Positions 8,495 through 17,137 of a stretch of DNA of 64,000 nt are shown one piece after another. The stretch is from contig NZ_RBAN01000006.1 of the NCBI RefSeq assembly GCF_003626655.1, forward strand, positions 124,001-188,000, read 5' to 3'. Numbering within the stretch: the first letter of the stretch is position 1; each line of letters begins with the position of its first letter. The stretch is from Micromonospora costi. Its GTDB lineage: Bacteria; Actinomycetota; Actinomycetes; Mycobacteriales; Micromonosporaceae. A model generated the notes under the pieces. That model was not told the origin of the DNA. It worked only from the letters and a program-made list of their open reading frames with translations, and searched no databases. The translations under genes and the position numbers were made by a program.

Positions 8495-11299
8495 TCAGGC
8501 GGCGGCGTGGTAGGCGAGCACCCCGCGGTTGACCGCGGCGATCGCCTGCCGGGCGGTGGAGCGCAGGTCGGGCGACGCGCCACCGGAGTCGGCGAGCTGG
8601 CCGAGCAGGTCGACCACCTGCCGCGCCCAGCGCACGAAGTCGCCGGCCGGCATCTCGCCGTCGATCTCGTGCCCGCTCGCGAGCACCTTGGCGAGCGCCT
8701 CGCCCCGCGCCCACCGGTAGATCGGCCAGGCGAACCCCAGGTCCGGCTCCCGGGTCACCGCGAGGCCCCGGGCGGCCTCGTCCGCCTCGATGTCGCTCCA
8801 CAGCTTCAACGTCTCGTCCACCGAGTCGGACACCGGCCCGCGCGGCACCGACGCCCGCTCGTCGACGTCCCGGCGCGCCTCGAAGACCACGACCGAGACG
8901 GCGGCCGCCAGCTCGGCCGGGGACAGCCCGTCCCAGACGCCGCGACGCAGGCACTCGGCGACCAGCAGGTCCGCCTCGGTCCAGATCCGGCCCAGCATCC
9001 GGCCGGCGTCGGTGACCTCGCCGTCGGCGCTGAGGTAGCCCCGCGCGGTGAGCAGCGCGACGATCCGGTCGAAGGTGCGGGCCAGCGATCCGGTCCGCCC
9101 CGACACCCGCTGGCGCAGCTCCTCGGTGTCCCGTTCCAGCCGGCGTCGCCGCTCCGCCCAACGGGCGTGCTCCTCCCGGTCCGGGCAGGCGTGACAGGGG
9201 TGCCGGCGCAGCTCGGAGCGGAGCTGGCTGAGCCGGTGGTCCTCGCCGACCGGCTGGCGGGACCGACCGCCCCGCCGCCCGGCGTGCCGGTCCAGCCCGG
9301 TGCCGCTCACCGCTGCCGCCAAGTCACGGCGGGCGGCCGGCGAGCGGTGGTTGAAGTGCTTGGGTACGCGGATCCGCGCGAGCACCTCGGCGGGGGTCGT
9401 GAAGTCGCTGGGGCTGACTCGCCCCGCCCACCGGTCCTGGGTGAGCACCAGCGGCCGCGGCTCGCCGAACCCACCGGTCGCCGGGTCCAGCACCACGGCC
9501 AGCCCGGCCCGGCGCCCGGACGGCACCCGGATCACGTCACCCACCCGGAGCCGCTCCAGCGACGCCACGGCCGCGGCCTTGCGCTGGGTCTGCCCCTGCC
9601 GGGCCAGCGCCCGCTCCCGGTCCGCGATCGCCACCCGCAGGGCGAAGTACTCGTCGAAGTCGCCGTGGTGGCAGGCGGCCTCCGCGCCGTACGCCTCGAT
9701 CGTCTCGGTGTTGCGCTGCACCTGCCGCGCCAGGCCGACCACCGAACGGTCCGCCTGGAACTGGGCGAACGACGACTCCAGCAACGCCCGGGCGGGCTCC
9801 GCGCCGACCGACCCGACCAGGTTGACGGCCATGTTGTACGACGGCCGGAAGCTGGACCGCAGCGGGTACGTGCGGGTGGAGGCCAGCCCGGCCACGTGCC
9901 GCGGGTCGGTCTCCGGGGACCACACCACCACGGCGTGCCCCTCGACGTCGATGCCGCGGCGGCCGGCCCGGCCGGTGAGCTGCGTGTACTCCCCCGGGGT
10001 GAGGTCGACGTGCGCCTCGCCGTTGTACTTCACCAGGCGTTCGAGGACCACACAGCGCGCCGGCATGTTGATACCCAGCGCCAGGGTCTCGGTGGCGAAG
10101 ACCGCCTTGACGAGGCCCCGGACGAACAGCTCCTCGACGACCTCCTTGAACGCCGGCAGCATGCCCGCGTGGTGGGCGGCGAGGCCGCGCTCCAGGCCGT
10201 CGAGCCACTCCCAGTAGCCGAGGACCGACAGGTCCTCGCCGGGGATCGCGGTGACCCGCGACTCGACCACCCGGCGGATCTCCGCCCGCTCCTCCGGCGA
10301 GGTCAGCCGCAGGCCCGCGGCGAGGCACTGCTGCACGGCGGCGTCGCAGCCGGCCCGGCTGAAGATGAACAGGATGGCCGGGAGCAGACCCTCCCGGTCC
10401 AGCCGCTCGACGATGTCCGGACGCATGGGCCCACGCCAGCGCGGCCCGCGGCGCCCGCCGCCCGGCCCGGCGCTGCGCCCCTCACCCAGCTCCAGGCGGC
10501 GCATCGTGTCCCGCGTGTAGCGCAGCAGCTCCGGGTGCACGTCGTGCTTGCGGGCCGCGTCGGCGTCGTGGAACAGGTCGAACATCCGCTTGCCGACCAG
10601 CATGTGCTGCCACAGCGGCACCGGCCGGTGCTCGCTGACCACCACGGCCGTCTCACCGCGCACGGTGACCAGCCAGTCGGCGAACTCCTCGGCGTTGGAC
10701 ACGGTGGCCGACAGGGACACCAGCGTCACCGAGGCGGGCAAATGGATGATCACCTCTTCCCACACGCCGCCCCGGAACCGGTCGGCCAGGTAGTGCACCT
10801 CGTCCATCACCACGTACGCCAGGCCCTCGAGGGTGGCCGACCCGGCGTAGAGCATGTTGCGCAGCACCTCGGTGGTCATGACCACCACCGGCGCGTCGCC
10901 GTTGATCGCGTTGTCGCCGGTGAGCAGGCCGACCTGCTCGGCGCCGTACCGGTCCACCAGGTCGTGGTACTTCTGGTTCGACAGCGCCTTGATCGGCGTC
11001 GTGTAGAAGCACTTGCGCCGGCCGCCACCCGCCGGGGGCGGGGCCTCCGCGCCGCCGGCCGGGGCCGGGGCTCCGCGCAGGGCCAGGTGGACGGCGAACT
11101 CGCCGACGACCGTCTTGCCGGCGCCCGTGGGAGCGCACACGAGCACGCCGCTGCCCCGCTCCAGCGACTGACACGCCTCCCGCTGGAAGTCGTCGAGATC
11201 GAACCCCAGGTCAAGGGCGAACTCTTCCAGCGCCGGAAACTCGGAGGCCTGTGCGGCCCGGCGGCGCGCCGCGGCGTACCGCTCGGCGGGGCTCGACAT
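8495..11299 (-). CDS. helY: Ski2/Mtr4-like DExH-box RNA helicase HelY
   Basis: A 934-residue SF2 helicase. Walker A is APTGAGKT (about residue 58), the DExH box is DEVHYL, SLSATVSN is motif III, and QLTGRAGRRGID is motif VI. After the two RecA-like domains comes a long C-terminal region with the DSHCT-like helical domain expected in this family. A cysteine pair HPCHACPD lies near residue 680. Actinobacterial HelY proteins are linked to RNA metabolism and are commonly encoded next to tatC and pafBC, as here. The ATG at 11299 is 7 nt from a TAATCT box (leaderless). The family assignment is firm; the RNA substrate is not known. Confidence 0.93.
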   Translation of the reverse strand: MSSPAERYAAARRRAAQASEFPALEEFALDLGFDLDDFQREACQSLERGSGVLVCAPTGAGKTVVGEFAVHLALRGAPAPAGGAEAPPPAGGGRRKCFYTTPIKALSNQKYHDLVDRYGAEQVGLLTGDNAINGDAPVVVMTTEVLRNMLYAGSATLEGLAYVVMDEVHYLADRFRGGVWEEVIIHLPASVTLVSLSATVSNAEEFADWLVTVRGETAVVVSEHRPVPLWQHMLVGKRMFDLFHDADAARKHDVHPELLRYTRDTMRRLELGEGRSAGPGGGRRGPRWRGPMRPDIVERLDREGLLPAILFIFSRAGCDAAVQQCLAAGLRLTSPEERAEIRRVVESRVTAIPGEDLSVLGYWEWLDGLERGLAAHHAGMLPAFKEVVEELFVRGLVKAVFATETLALGINMPARCVVLERLVKYNGEAHVDLTPGEYTQLTGRAGRRGIDVEGHAVVVWSPETDPRHVAGLASTRTYPLRSSFRPSYNMAVNLVGSVGAEPARALLESSFAQFQADRSVVGLARQVQRNTETIEAYGAEAACHHGDFDEYFALRVAIADRERALARQGQTQRKAAAVASLERLRVGDVIRVPSGRRAGLAVVLDPATGGFGEPRPLVLTQDRWAGRVSPSDFTTPAEVLARIRVPKHFNHRSPAARRDLAAAVSGTGLDRHAGRRGGRSRQPVGEDHRLSQLRSELRRHPCHACPDREEHARWAERRRRLERDTEELRQRVSGRTGSLARTFDRIVALLTARGYLSADGEVTDAGRMLGRIWTEADLLVAECLRRGVWDGLSPAELAAAVSVVVFEARRDVDERASVPRGPVSDSVDETLKLWSDIEADEAARGLAVTREPDLGFAWPIYRWARGEALAKVLASGHEIDGEMPAGDFVRWARQVVDLLGQLADSGGASPDLRSTARQAIAAVNRGVLAYHAAA

Positions 11300-11306
11300 G
11301 TCCCCA

Positions 11307-11378
11307 AGATTAATCGGTACGGCCGGCCGCCACCGGACAAGGCCATCCGGCAGGACGGTCGGAGCGGGTCGGTAGGGT
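11307..11378. promoter_or_regulatory. Divergent leaderless promoters (helY and HAD hydrolase)
   Basis: On the minus strand TAATCT (11312-11307) lies 7 nt before the helY ATG; on the plus strand TAGGGT (11373-11378) lies 7 nt before the GTG at 11386. Both fit a -10 element with transcription starting at or next to the start codon. No strong -35 was seen. Confidence 0.55.
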
Positions 11379-11385
11379 GCACGAC

Positions 11386-12150
11386 GTGCCGGATCAACCC
11401 GAACCGCCCCACGCCTCCCGCGACGCCGACGGCACCGTCGGCCCGGTCCCGTCCCGTCGACCGGTGGAGGCGGTGCTCTTCGACTTCCACGGCACCCTCG
11501 CCCAGGTGGAGGACCCCCGGGCCTGGGTGCTGGCCGCCGCCGCGACGTGCGGCGTCGAGCTGGACCCGGTCCGCGCCACAGCGCTCGCCGACCGGCTGCT
11601 CACCGCCGGCCGGGCCGGCGGGCCGCTGCCCGCCCGGGTACCGCCCCGGCTGGCCGAGCTGTGGGCCGACCGGGACCTCTACGAGCACGCCCACCGGGGC
11701 GCGTACACCGGCCTGGCCGAGACGGTCGACGCCGGCATCGAGGGGTTCGCCGACGCGCTGTACGAGCGGGTGCTGGTGCCCGAGGGCTGGGTGCCCTACC
11801 CGGACACGGGCGACGTGCTGGCCACGCTGCGCGCCGCCGGCGTGAAGGTCGCCGTGGTCAGCAACATCGGCTTCGACCTCCGCCCGCTGTTCCACGCGTG
11901 GAAGCTCGACGCGCTGATCGACGCGTACGTGCTGTCGTACGAGGTGGGGCGCTGCAAGCCGGACCCGGGCATCTTCCTGCGGGCGTGCGGGATGCTCGGC
12001 GTCGACCCGGAGCAGACGCTCATGGTGGGCGACACGCCCGCCGACGCCGGCGCGGTGAAGGCCGGCTGCGCGGTGCTCGTGCTGCCCTGCGCGGACGCCG
12101 GCCACCCCAACGGTCTCGGCGCGGTGCTCGACCTCGCCCTGCGGGGCTGA
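11386..12150 (+). CDS. HAD family hydrolase
   Basis: A 254-residue haloacid-dehalogenase-like phosphatase. Motif I is VLFDFHGTLA, with the nucleophile Asp and the acid/base residue two positions on. Motif II is AVVSNIGFD, motif III the Lys in RCKPDPGIF, and motif IV MVGDTPADAG. A helical cap lies between motifs I and II. The family dephosphorylates small metabolites; the substrate is not evident. The GTG at 11386 was preferred to the one at 11377 because a TAGGGT box lies 7 nt upstream of it. Confidence 0.87.
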   Translation: MPDQPEPPHASRDADGTVGPVPSRRPVEAVLFDFHGTLAQVEDPRAWVLAAAATCGVELDPVRATALADRLLTAGRAGGPLPARVPPRLAELWADRDLYEHAHRGAYTGLAETVDAGIEGFADALYERVLVPEGWVPYPDTGDVLATLRAAGVKVAVVSNIGFDLRPLFHAWKLDALIDAYVLSYEVGRCKPDPGIFLRACGMLGVDPEQTLMVGDTPADAGAVKAGCAVLVLPCADAGHPNGLGAVLDLALRG

Positions 12151-12175
12151 GCCGGCCCACCGGGCGGGGCACGGG

Positions 12176-13102
12176 TCACCGCAGCAGCCGCAGCGCCCCC
12201 GGCTCGGCCGTGACGGTCACCGGCAGGCCCAGTGCCCGCTCGCCGTCGGCGTACGTGGTGATGCCCTCCGCGGCCAGCTCCACGGTCCGCACCCGGTAGC
12301 TGGTCACCAGCGGGTGCCGCACGTGGGTGCCCTGGTAGATGCTCGGCTTCACCCGGATCAGGGTGCGGCGGTCGAACCGGCCGCCCACCACCACGTCGAG
12401 CAGCCCGTCGGCCGGGTCGGCGTCCGGGCAGATCCGCATCCCGCCGCCGTAGCTGGGGCAGTTGCCCACCGCCACCAGCACCGCGTCGACCTCGTGCGGC
12501 TCGCCGTCGAGGCACAGCTTGTACCGCCGCGGCCGCAACCGGGCCAGCTCCACGAGGATCGCCAGGTCGTACCGCCGGGGCCCGCGCGGCCAGCGCATCC
12601 GGTTGGCGCGCTCGTTGACGATCGCGTCGAACCCCGCGGCGAGCACCGCCCCGTACCAGCGCGGCGGCTCCGCGGGGCTGTTCAGCCGGGCCAGGTCCAC
12701 GGGCCGGGCGCGGTCGGCGCGCAGCGCCCCGGCGATCACCTCGGCGGCGGCGAGGGGGTCCGGCGGGTAGCCGGTGTCGGTGGCGAAGTCGTTTCCGGTG
12801 CCCGCCGGCACCGGGCCGAACGGGACCGGGGTGCCGGCGACCGCCTGCAACGCGCGGTGCACGGTGCCGTCCCCGCCGACCGCGACCAGCGCGGCCACGC
12901 CGCCGGCCACCGCGGCGTGACACACCGCCTCGGCCTGCTCGGCGCTGTACGCCTCCAGCAGCCGCACCTCCCGGCCCGCGCTGGCGAGCCGGGACAGCAG
13001 CGCCGGCAGCAGAGCGCGGTGCCGGCCCCGTCCGGCGGTCGGGTTCGCGAGCACCGCGACGGGGCCGTCGGGATCGACGGAGGGGTGATCTTCTGCGGTC
13101 AC
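12176..13102 (-). CDS. Diacylglycerol kinase family lipid kinase
   Basis: A 308-residue YegS/BmrU-type lipid kinase. LANPTAGRG and the glycine-rich VAVGGDGTVHRAL (about residues 70-82) form the nucleotide-binding region, and GPVPAGTGNDFA is a further family signature. The second half is the beta-sandwich domain. The enzyme phosphorylates diacylglycerol or a related lipid at the membrane. The GTG at 13102 is 6 nt from a TAGGTT box, suggesting a leaderless transcript. It lies downstream of tatC but behind a strong hairpin, so it is probably a separate unit. Confidence 0.9.
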   Translation of the reverse strand: MTAEDHPSVDPDGPVAVLANPTAGRGRHRALLPALLSRLASAGREVRLLEAYSAEQAEAVCHAAVAGGVAALVAVGGDGTVHRALQAVAGTPVPFGPVPAGTGNDFATDTGYPPDPLAAAEVIAGALRADRARPVDLARLNSPAEPPRWYGAVLAAGFDAIVNERANRMRWPRGPRRYDLAILVELARLRPRRYKLCLDGEPHEVDAVLVAVGNCPSYGGGMRICPDADPADGLLDVVVGGRFDRRTLIRVKPSIYQGTHVRHPLVTSYRVRTVELAAEGITTYADGERALGLPVTVTAEPGALRLLR

Positions 13103-13125
13103 GGCGAGAACCTACCGCTACGACA

Positions 13126-13150
13126 GACGCCGCCCGGTGCGGGCGGCGTC
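13126..13150 (-). terminator. Predicted terminator of tatAC
   Basis: GACGCCGCCC (13126-13135), a 5-nt loop and GGGCGGCGTC (13141-13150) form a perfect 10-bp stem. It lies after tatC and before the promoter of the lipid kinase gene. No clear T-tract follows, which is usual for this GC content. Confidence 0.6.
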
Positions 13151-13206
13151 CGTGCGTCAGCGTGTCGTACGACCGCTCCGGCGGGTGCCGGCGCGGTGAC
13201 GAGGGG

Positions 13207-14163
13207 TCAGGTCATGTCGTCGTACCGGCGCTCGATCGGCGCCGGGGCGGCGATCGGGTCCGGTGCGGCGATCGGCTCGGTCGCGTCGACCCGCTGGGCC
13301 GCCTCGACCGGCTCCGGGTCGAGGTCCAGCGGCGACACCTCGTCGTCGGCGATCCCCGCGTAGACCTCCCGACCGCGACCGCGCCGCCGGTCGTTGATGA
13401 ACGCGACACCCACCGCGCCGAAGTACAGCGCGGAGAGGCAGACCGCGAGGGCGGTCATGCCGAACGGGTCCGGTGTCGGGGTGACCACCGCGGAGAACGC
13501 GAAGAACACGAAGATCGCCACCCGCCACCAGCTGAGCAGCCGCTTCGCGCTGGCCAGGCCGACGAAGTTGAGCATCAGCACGATCAGCGGGAACTCGAAC
13601 GCCACCCCGAACAGCAGGATCAGGTTGGTGACGAACGAGATGTAGCGGGTGACCTCAAGGTTGGTCGCGATGTCCGGCCCGGAGATGTTCAGCAGGAACT
13701 CGAGACCCTTGGTGGTCACGAAGAACGCCAGCACCGCGCCCGCGGCGAACAGCGGCGCCGCGAGGGCGGTGAAGACGTACGCGTAGCGCCGCTCGTGCCG
13801 GTGCAGGCCGGGTGCGATGAACGCCCAGAGCTGGTAGAGCCAGATCGGCGCGGCGAGGATCAGACCCACCCAGAGCCCGATCTTCAGGTTGAGCAGGAAG
13901 ACGTCCGCGACGCCCAGCTGCACGAACTTGCAGAGGCCGGTGGCCGGGTCGGTCGACTGGGGCAGGTCACAGTACGGCTTGGAGAGCAGCACCCGGACCT
14001 TTTCGGCGAGGAAGATGCCCACACCGAAGCCGATCAGGATCGCCAGCGAGGCGCGGAACAGCCGGGTGCGCAGCTCCCGGATGTGCTCGATGAGGGTCAT
14101 CGAGCCGTCGGCGGCCCGCTGGAAGTTGCTCGGGCCGCGCTTGCGCAGCGCGAAGGCCGCCAC
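13207..14163 (-). CDS. tatC: Twin-arginine translocase subunit TatC
   Basis: A 318-residue polytopic membrane protein with the TatC hallmark MTLIEHIRELRTRLFRAS at the cytoplasmic N-terminus, where signal peptides dock, and six predicted membrane segments. The segment FAFSAVVTPTPDPFGM is also typical. TatC recognises the twin-arginine signal of folded substrates and assembles with TatA. A charged, Pro/Ala-rich tail of about 60 residues extends beyond the last membrane segment. It lies 18 bp downstream of tatA and is certainly co-transcribed. A possible substrate, the PhoX-like protein, is encoded at 54896. Confidence 0.95.
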   Translation of the reverse strand: MAAFALRKRGPSNFQRAADGSMTLIEHIRELRTRLFRASLAILIGFGVGIFLAEKVRVLLSKPYCDLPQSTDPATGLCKFVQLGVADVFLLNLKIGLWVGLILAAPIWLYQLWAFIAPGLHRHERRYAYVFTALAAPLFAAGAVLAFFVTTKGLEFLLNISGPDIATNLEVTRYISFVTNLILLFGVAFEFPLIVLMLNFVGLASAKRLLSWWRVAIFVFFAFSAVVTPTPDPFGMTALAVCLSALYFGAVGVAFINDRRRGRGREVYAGIADDEVSPLDLDPEPVEAAQRVDATEPIAAPDPIAAPAPIERRYDDMT

Positions 14164-14181
14164 GGTCTTCGGGCCCCTCGG

Positions 14182-14472
14182 TCAGTTGTCGCGGACGCGC
14201 TGCACCGGGTCGACGACCGGCTGCTGCGGCGGGGCCTGGTACGTGGCCTGCGGCTGCTGGGCGGCCTGCGGCGGCAGCGGCTGGTAGCCGGACTGCGCGT
14301 CGGCCTTCTCGGCCAGGTCGCGGTCGTCGTCGTGCAGGCTCTTCGTCTCCGCCTTGATGATCCGCAGGGACCGGCCCAGCGAGCGGGCCGCGTCGGGGAG
14401 CCGCTTCGCGCCGAAGAGCAGGATCAGCACGACCACGAGTACGGCGATGTGCCACGGCTTGAGGGCACCCAT
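14182..14472 (-). CDS. tatA: Twin-arginine translocase subunit TatA
   Basis: A 96-residue protein: one N-terminal membrane segment (LKPWHIAVLVVVLILLFGAK), then an amphipathic helix with the conserved FGAKRLPDAARSLG hinge, then a charged and Gln/Pro-rich tail. TatA oligomerises to make the translocation pathway for folded proteins. The ATG at 14472 is preceded by GGAG. The 236 bp upstream (14473-14708) hold its promoter, with a possible TTACAC box, and no further gene was seen there. Confidence 0.94.
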   Translation of the reverse strand: MGALKPWHIAVLVVVLILLFGAKRLPDAARSLGRSLRIIKAETKSLHDDDRDLAEKADAQSGYQPLPPQAAQQPQATYQAPPQQPVVDPVQRVRDN

Positions 14473-14708
14473 GGGAAGCTCCAGTCGCTTGTGAGACAGC
14501 AGGGGTGTAACGGACCCCCATCGTACGTGCGTATCGGTCCGATGCCACCCACCGGCCGGTGCACGTTCGCCCCGGCCGGTGAAGTCTTGACCAACCCGGA
14601 GTGTCCCGTCAACCACCCTCGGACGTTCGATCCTGCGCGCGGCGGCGCCGGATCACGCAACCACGCGACGGCGGTCGATCAACGCGGCGGCCCGACGCGA
14701 CGGCGGGG

Positions 14709-14957
14709 TCAGCCGCGCCGCTTGGCCTTGATCAGCTCGACCCGCCGTTGGGTGGCGGCGAGCCGGTCCTGGAGGGCCTCGGCGCGTTCCTGCAGCGCCT
14801 CGGCCGACCCGGCCAGCGCCTGTGCCTCCGCCTGGCGGCGCTGCAACGCCACCGCGGCCCGGTGCAGCGCGGGCAGCCGGGTCAGCACCGCCCGGACGGC
14901 CACGGCGAGCACCACGAGGGCGAGCAGCACCACGGCGAGCACGATCCACGTCAGCAC
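14709..14957 (-). CDS. Small membrane-anchored coiled-coil protein
   Basis: An 82-residue protein with one N-terminal hydrophobic segment (residues 2-25) and then an Ala/Glu/Gln-rich helix with heptad character, ending in KAKRRG. No family was recognised. The GTG start is 7 nt from a TAGGCT box, so it can be transcribed independently although it follows pafC by only 10 bp. Homologues are likely in relatives because the gene sits in the conserved pafBC-tatAC block (inference). Confidence 0.68.
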   Translation of the reverse strand: MLTWIVLAVVLLALVVLAVAVRAVLTRLPALHRAAVALQRRQAEAQALAGSAEALQERAEALQDRLAATQRRVELIKAKRRG

Positions 14958-14967
14958 GGCGGTCAGC

Positions 14968-16008
14968 CTACCGGGGGCCGGCGGCCACCGCCGGGTCGGC
15001 GGTGGCGGGTCCGGGATCCCGGCGGGCGGCGGGCGCGGGCCGGGCGTACGCGTCCAGTGCCGCCGTGGCGGCCGCCCGGACCTGTTCGGCCAGCTCGGCG
15101 GGGGCGACCACGGCCACGTCCGGGCCCAGCCCCAGCACGAACCGGCGCGCCCAGTTCAGGTCGGTCACCCGCAGCGAGACCAACCACTGGTCGCCGTCGC
15201 CGGCCTCGACCCGCTCGCACGGGTAGTACTCGGTGATCCACCGTTCGCCGCGACCGATCCGCAGGGTGATGAGCGGCAGGTCCGGCGAGGGGCGGAACAC
15301 TCCGTCGGTCACGTCGTGCGGGCGGGCCTGCGGCGGCACGACGGCCGGCTCGTCGAGCGCGGCGACCGCGTCGATCCGGTCGGCCCGGAACATCCGGACC
15401 GCCTCGGCACGCCGGCACCAGGCCTCCACGTACGCCCGGCCGCCGACCATCAGCATCCGCAGCGGGTCGATGGTGCGTTCGGTCGTCTCGTCCCGGGCCG
15501 CCGTGTAGTAGGTGATCCGCAGCGCCCGGCCGCCCTCCACGGCGGCGCGCAGCTCCTCGACCCGCCGCGTGTCCGCCGGCAGCCGCACCTCCACCGGCGC
15601 GCCCACGAGGTCACCGGCCGCGCTCTCGATCTTGGCGAGTGCCCGTTCGACGGCCTCCCGGTTGGTCACCCCCGGCGTCTCGGCCAGCATCCGCAGGGCC
15701 ACCACCAGCGCGAGCGCCTCGTCCGGGGTGAGCCGCAGCGGCCGGTCGATGCCGGCGTCGTAGGTGATGGTCACCCGGTCGCCGTCGAACGCCATGTCGA
15801 TGAGGTCGCCCGGCCCGTACCCGGGCAACCCGCAGACCCAGAGCAGCTCCAGGTCCTCCCGCAGCTGCCGTTCGGTGACGCCCAGGTCACCGGCCGCCTC
15901 GGCGATCTCGATGCCGGGGCGGGCCAGCAGGTACGGCACGAGGTTGAGCAGCCGGGCCAGCCGGTCGGCGGACGCGCGGGAGCCGCCGCGGGCGGCGGGG
16001 CGGGTCAC
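14968..16008 (-). CDS. pafC: WYL-domain regulator PafC
   Basis: A 346-residue protein with an N-terminal helix-turn-helix (LLNLVPYLLARPGIEIAEAAGDLGVTERQL split across residues 18-50), a middle WYL domain and a WCX C-terminal extension. With PafB it forms the heterodimeric activator of the mycobacterial DNA-damage response that is independent of LexA. The start GTG overlaps the pafB stop as GTGA, giving coupled translation and probably equal amounts of the two subunits. The order pafB-pafC-small membrane protein-tatA-tatC is the usual actinobacterial one. Confidence 0.9.
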   Translation of the reverse strand: MTRPAARGGSRASADRLARLLNLVPYLLARPGIEIAEAAGDLGVTERQLREDLELLWVCGLPGYGPGDLIDMAFDGDRVTITYDAGIDRPLRLTPDEALALVVALRMLAETPGVTNREAVERALAKIESAAGDLVGAPVEVRLPADTRRVEELRAAVEGGRALRITYYTAARDETTERTIDPLRMLMVGGRAYVEAWCRRAEAVRMFRADRIDAVAALDEPAVVPPQARPHDVTDGVFRPSPDLPLITLRIGRGERWITEYYPCERVEAGDGDQWLVSLRVTDLNWARRFVLGLGPDVAVVAPAELAEQVRAAATAALDAYARPAPAARRDPGPATADPAVAAGPR

Positions 16009-17003
16009 CGGTGCCCCCCGGCGGTGGCCAGGTCGTCGTGCCGGACGGCGATCTCCTTGAGGCGCTGGATGATCGCCTCCCGGAGTTCGGGCGGGTCCAG
16101 TACCCGGACGTCCGGGCCGTAGCCGACCAGGTGGCCGGCGAGCCAGTCGAGGTCGGCGTAGGGCAGGACCAACCGGTCGCCGTCCGGCCCGGCGCTGACC
16201 TCCACCGCCCAGCGGCGCAGCCCGGCGGCGCGGCCCGGCGCGGCGAGCACCACGGCCCGCCCGGTGCGCTCCACCGGCCCGGACCAGCGCGCGACGTGGC
16301 TGATCAGGTCGACACCCGCGGGCGGCTCGTAGGCGCCGGGGTCGCCGGTCACGCGTACCGGGCCGACCACCCGGGAGAGCCGGAAGCAGCGGGTCGCCTC
16401 CCGGTCCAGGTCGTGGCCGACCACGTACCAGCGGCCCCGCCAGCACACCACGCCCCACGGCTGGAGCCGGCGCCGGGTCGGGGCGTCGCGGTCGGGCACC
16501 CGGTAGTCGAAGCCGACCTCCCGGCGGTCGCGGGCGGCGGCGGTCAGCGGCGCGAACGCCGGGTCGACGGTCACCATCGGCTCCAGGCCGAGCGTGGCCT
16601 GCGGGTCGACGTCCACACCGGCGGCGCGCAGCTTGGCCAGCCCCGACGACGCGGCGGCGGCCAGGCCGGCGTGCTGCCAGAGCCGGGCCGCGATGCCCAC
16701 CGCGGCCGCCTCGTCCGGTTCGAGCGGGATGTCCGGCAGGGCGTACTCCCGCGGGGCGATCCGGTAGCCGGGCTCGGCGTCGAAGACACTCGCCGTGCCG
16801 GTCTCCAGCGGGACCCCGAGCTCGCGCAGCTCGGCCTTGTCCCGCTCGAACTTGCGCTGGAACGCCTCGTGGTCACGCGCGTCGTCCGGGTCGTGCTCGT
16901 AGCCGGGCACGGTCGCGGCGATCTGCGCGGCGGTGAGGAACCGGCGCGTGGAGAGCAGACAGATCACCAGGTTGACCAGGCGTTCGGTACGGGTCCGGGA
17001 CAC
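16005..17003 (-). CDS. pafB: WYL-domain regulator PafB
   Basis: A 332-residue protein with winged helix at the N-terminus (RLVNLVICLLSTRRFLTAAQIAATV), the PafB-type insertion DARDHEAFQRKFERDKAELRE split over residues 42-62, a WYL domain and a WCX extension. It is the partner of PafC in a transcription activator of DNA-repair genes, thought to sense single-stranded DNA. The GTG start lies 6 nt from a TAGCGT box, so the mRNA is probably leaderless. PafA is encoded 4 kb away, and the proteasome core genes are separated from it by a glycan cluster. Confidence 0.9.
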   Translation of the reverse strand: MSRTRTERLVNLVICLLSTRRFLTAAQIAATVPGYEHDPDDARDHEAFQRKFERDKAELRELGVPLETGTASVFDAEPGYRIAPREYALPDIPLEPDEAAAVGIAARLWQHAGLAAAASSGLAKLRAAGVDVDPQATLGLEPMVTVDPAFAPLTAAARDRREVGFDYRVPDRDAPTRRRLQPWGVVCWRGRWYVVGHDLDREATRCFRLSRVVGPVRVTGDPGAYEPPAGVDLISHVARWSGPVERTGRAVVLAAPGRAAGLRRWAVEVSAGPDGDRLVLPYADLDWLAGHLVGYGPDVRVLDPPELREAIIQRLKEIAVRHDDLATAGGHR

Positions 17004-17009
17004 GGGTAG

Positions 17010-17131
17010 ACGCTAGCAGCCGACGCGCCGGGCACGTGCACCCACGCGGGCGCGGCGGGCCGTGGATGCGAATGGCGCACCAACCCGCCTGGAGCGCTCG
17101 CCCGGCGGGCCGCCGCCCGCGGCCATAGGGT
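17010..17131. promoter_or_regulatory. Divergent leaderless promoters (pafB and cation efflux gene)
   Basis: TAGCGT on the minus strand (17015-17010) is 6 nt before the pafB GTG; TAGGGT on the plus strand (17126-17131) is 6 nt before the ATG at 17138. No other feature was seen in this intergenic stretch. Confidence 0.5.
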
Positions 17132-17137
17132 TTCCCC

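Noticed and set aside
8507..11845. A 1112-codon open frame on the plus strand opposite helY
   Set aside because: It is antisense to a clearly conserved helicase, is rich in His/Arg/Pro/Gly and shows no domain. At this GC content long antisense frames are expected.
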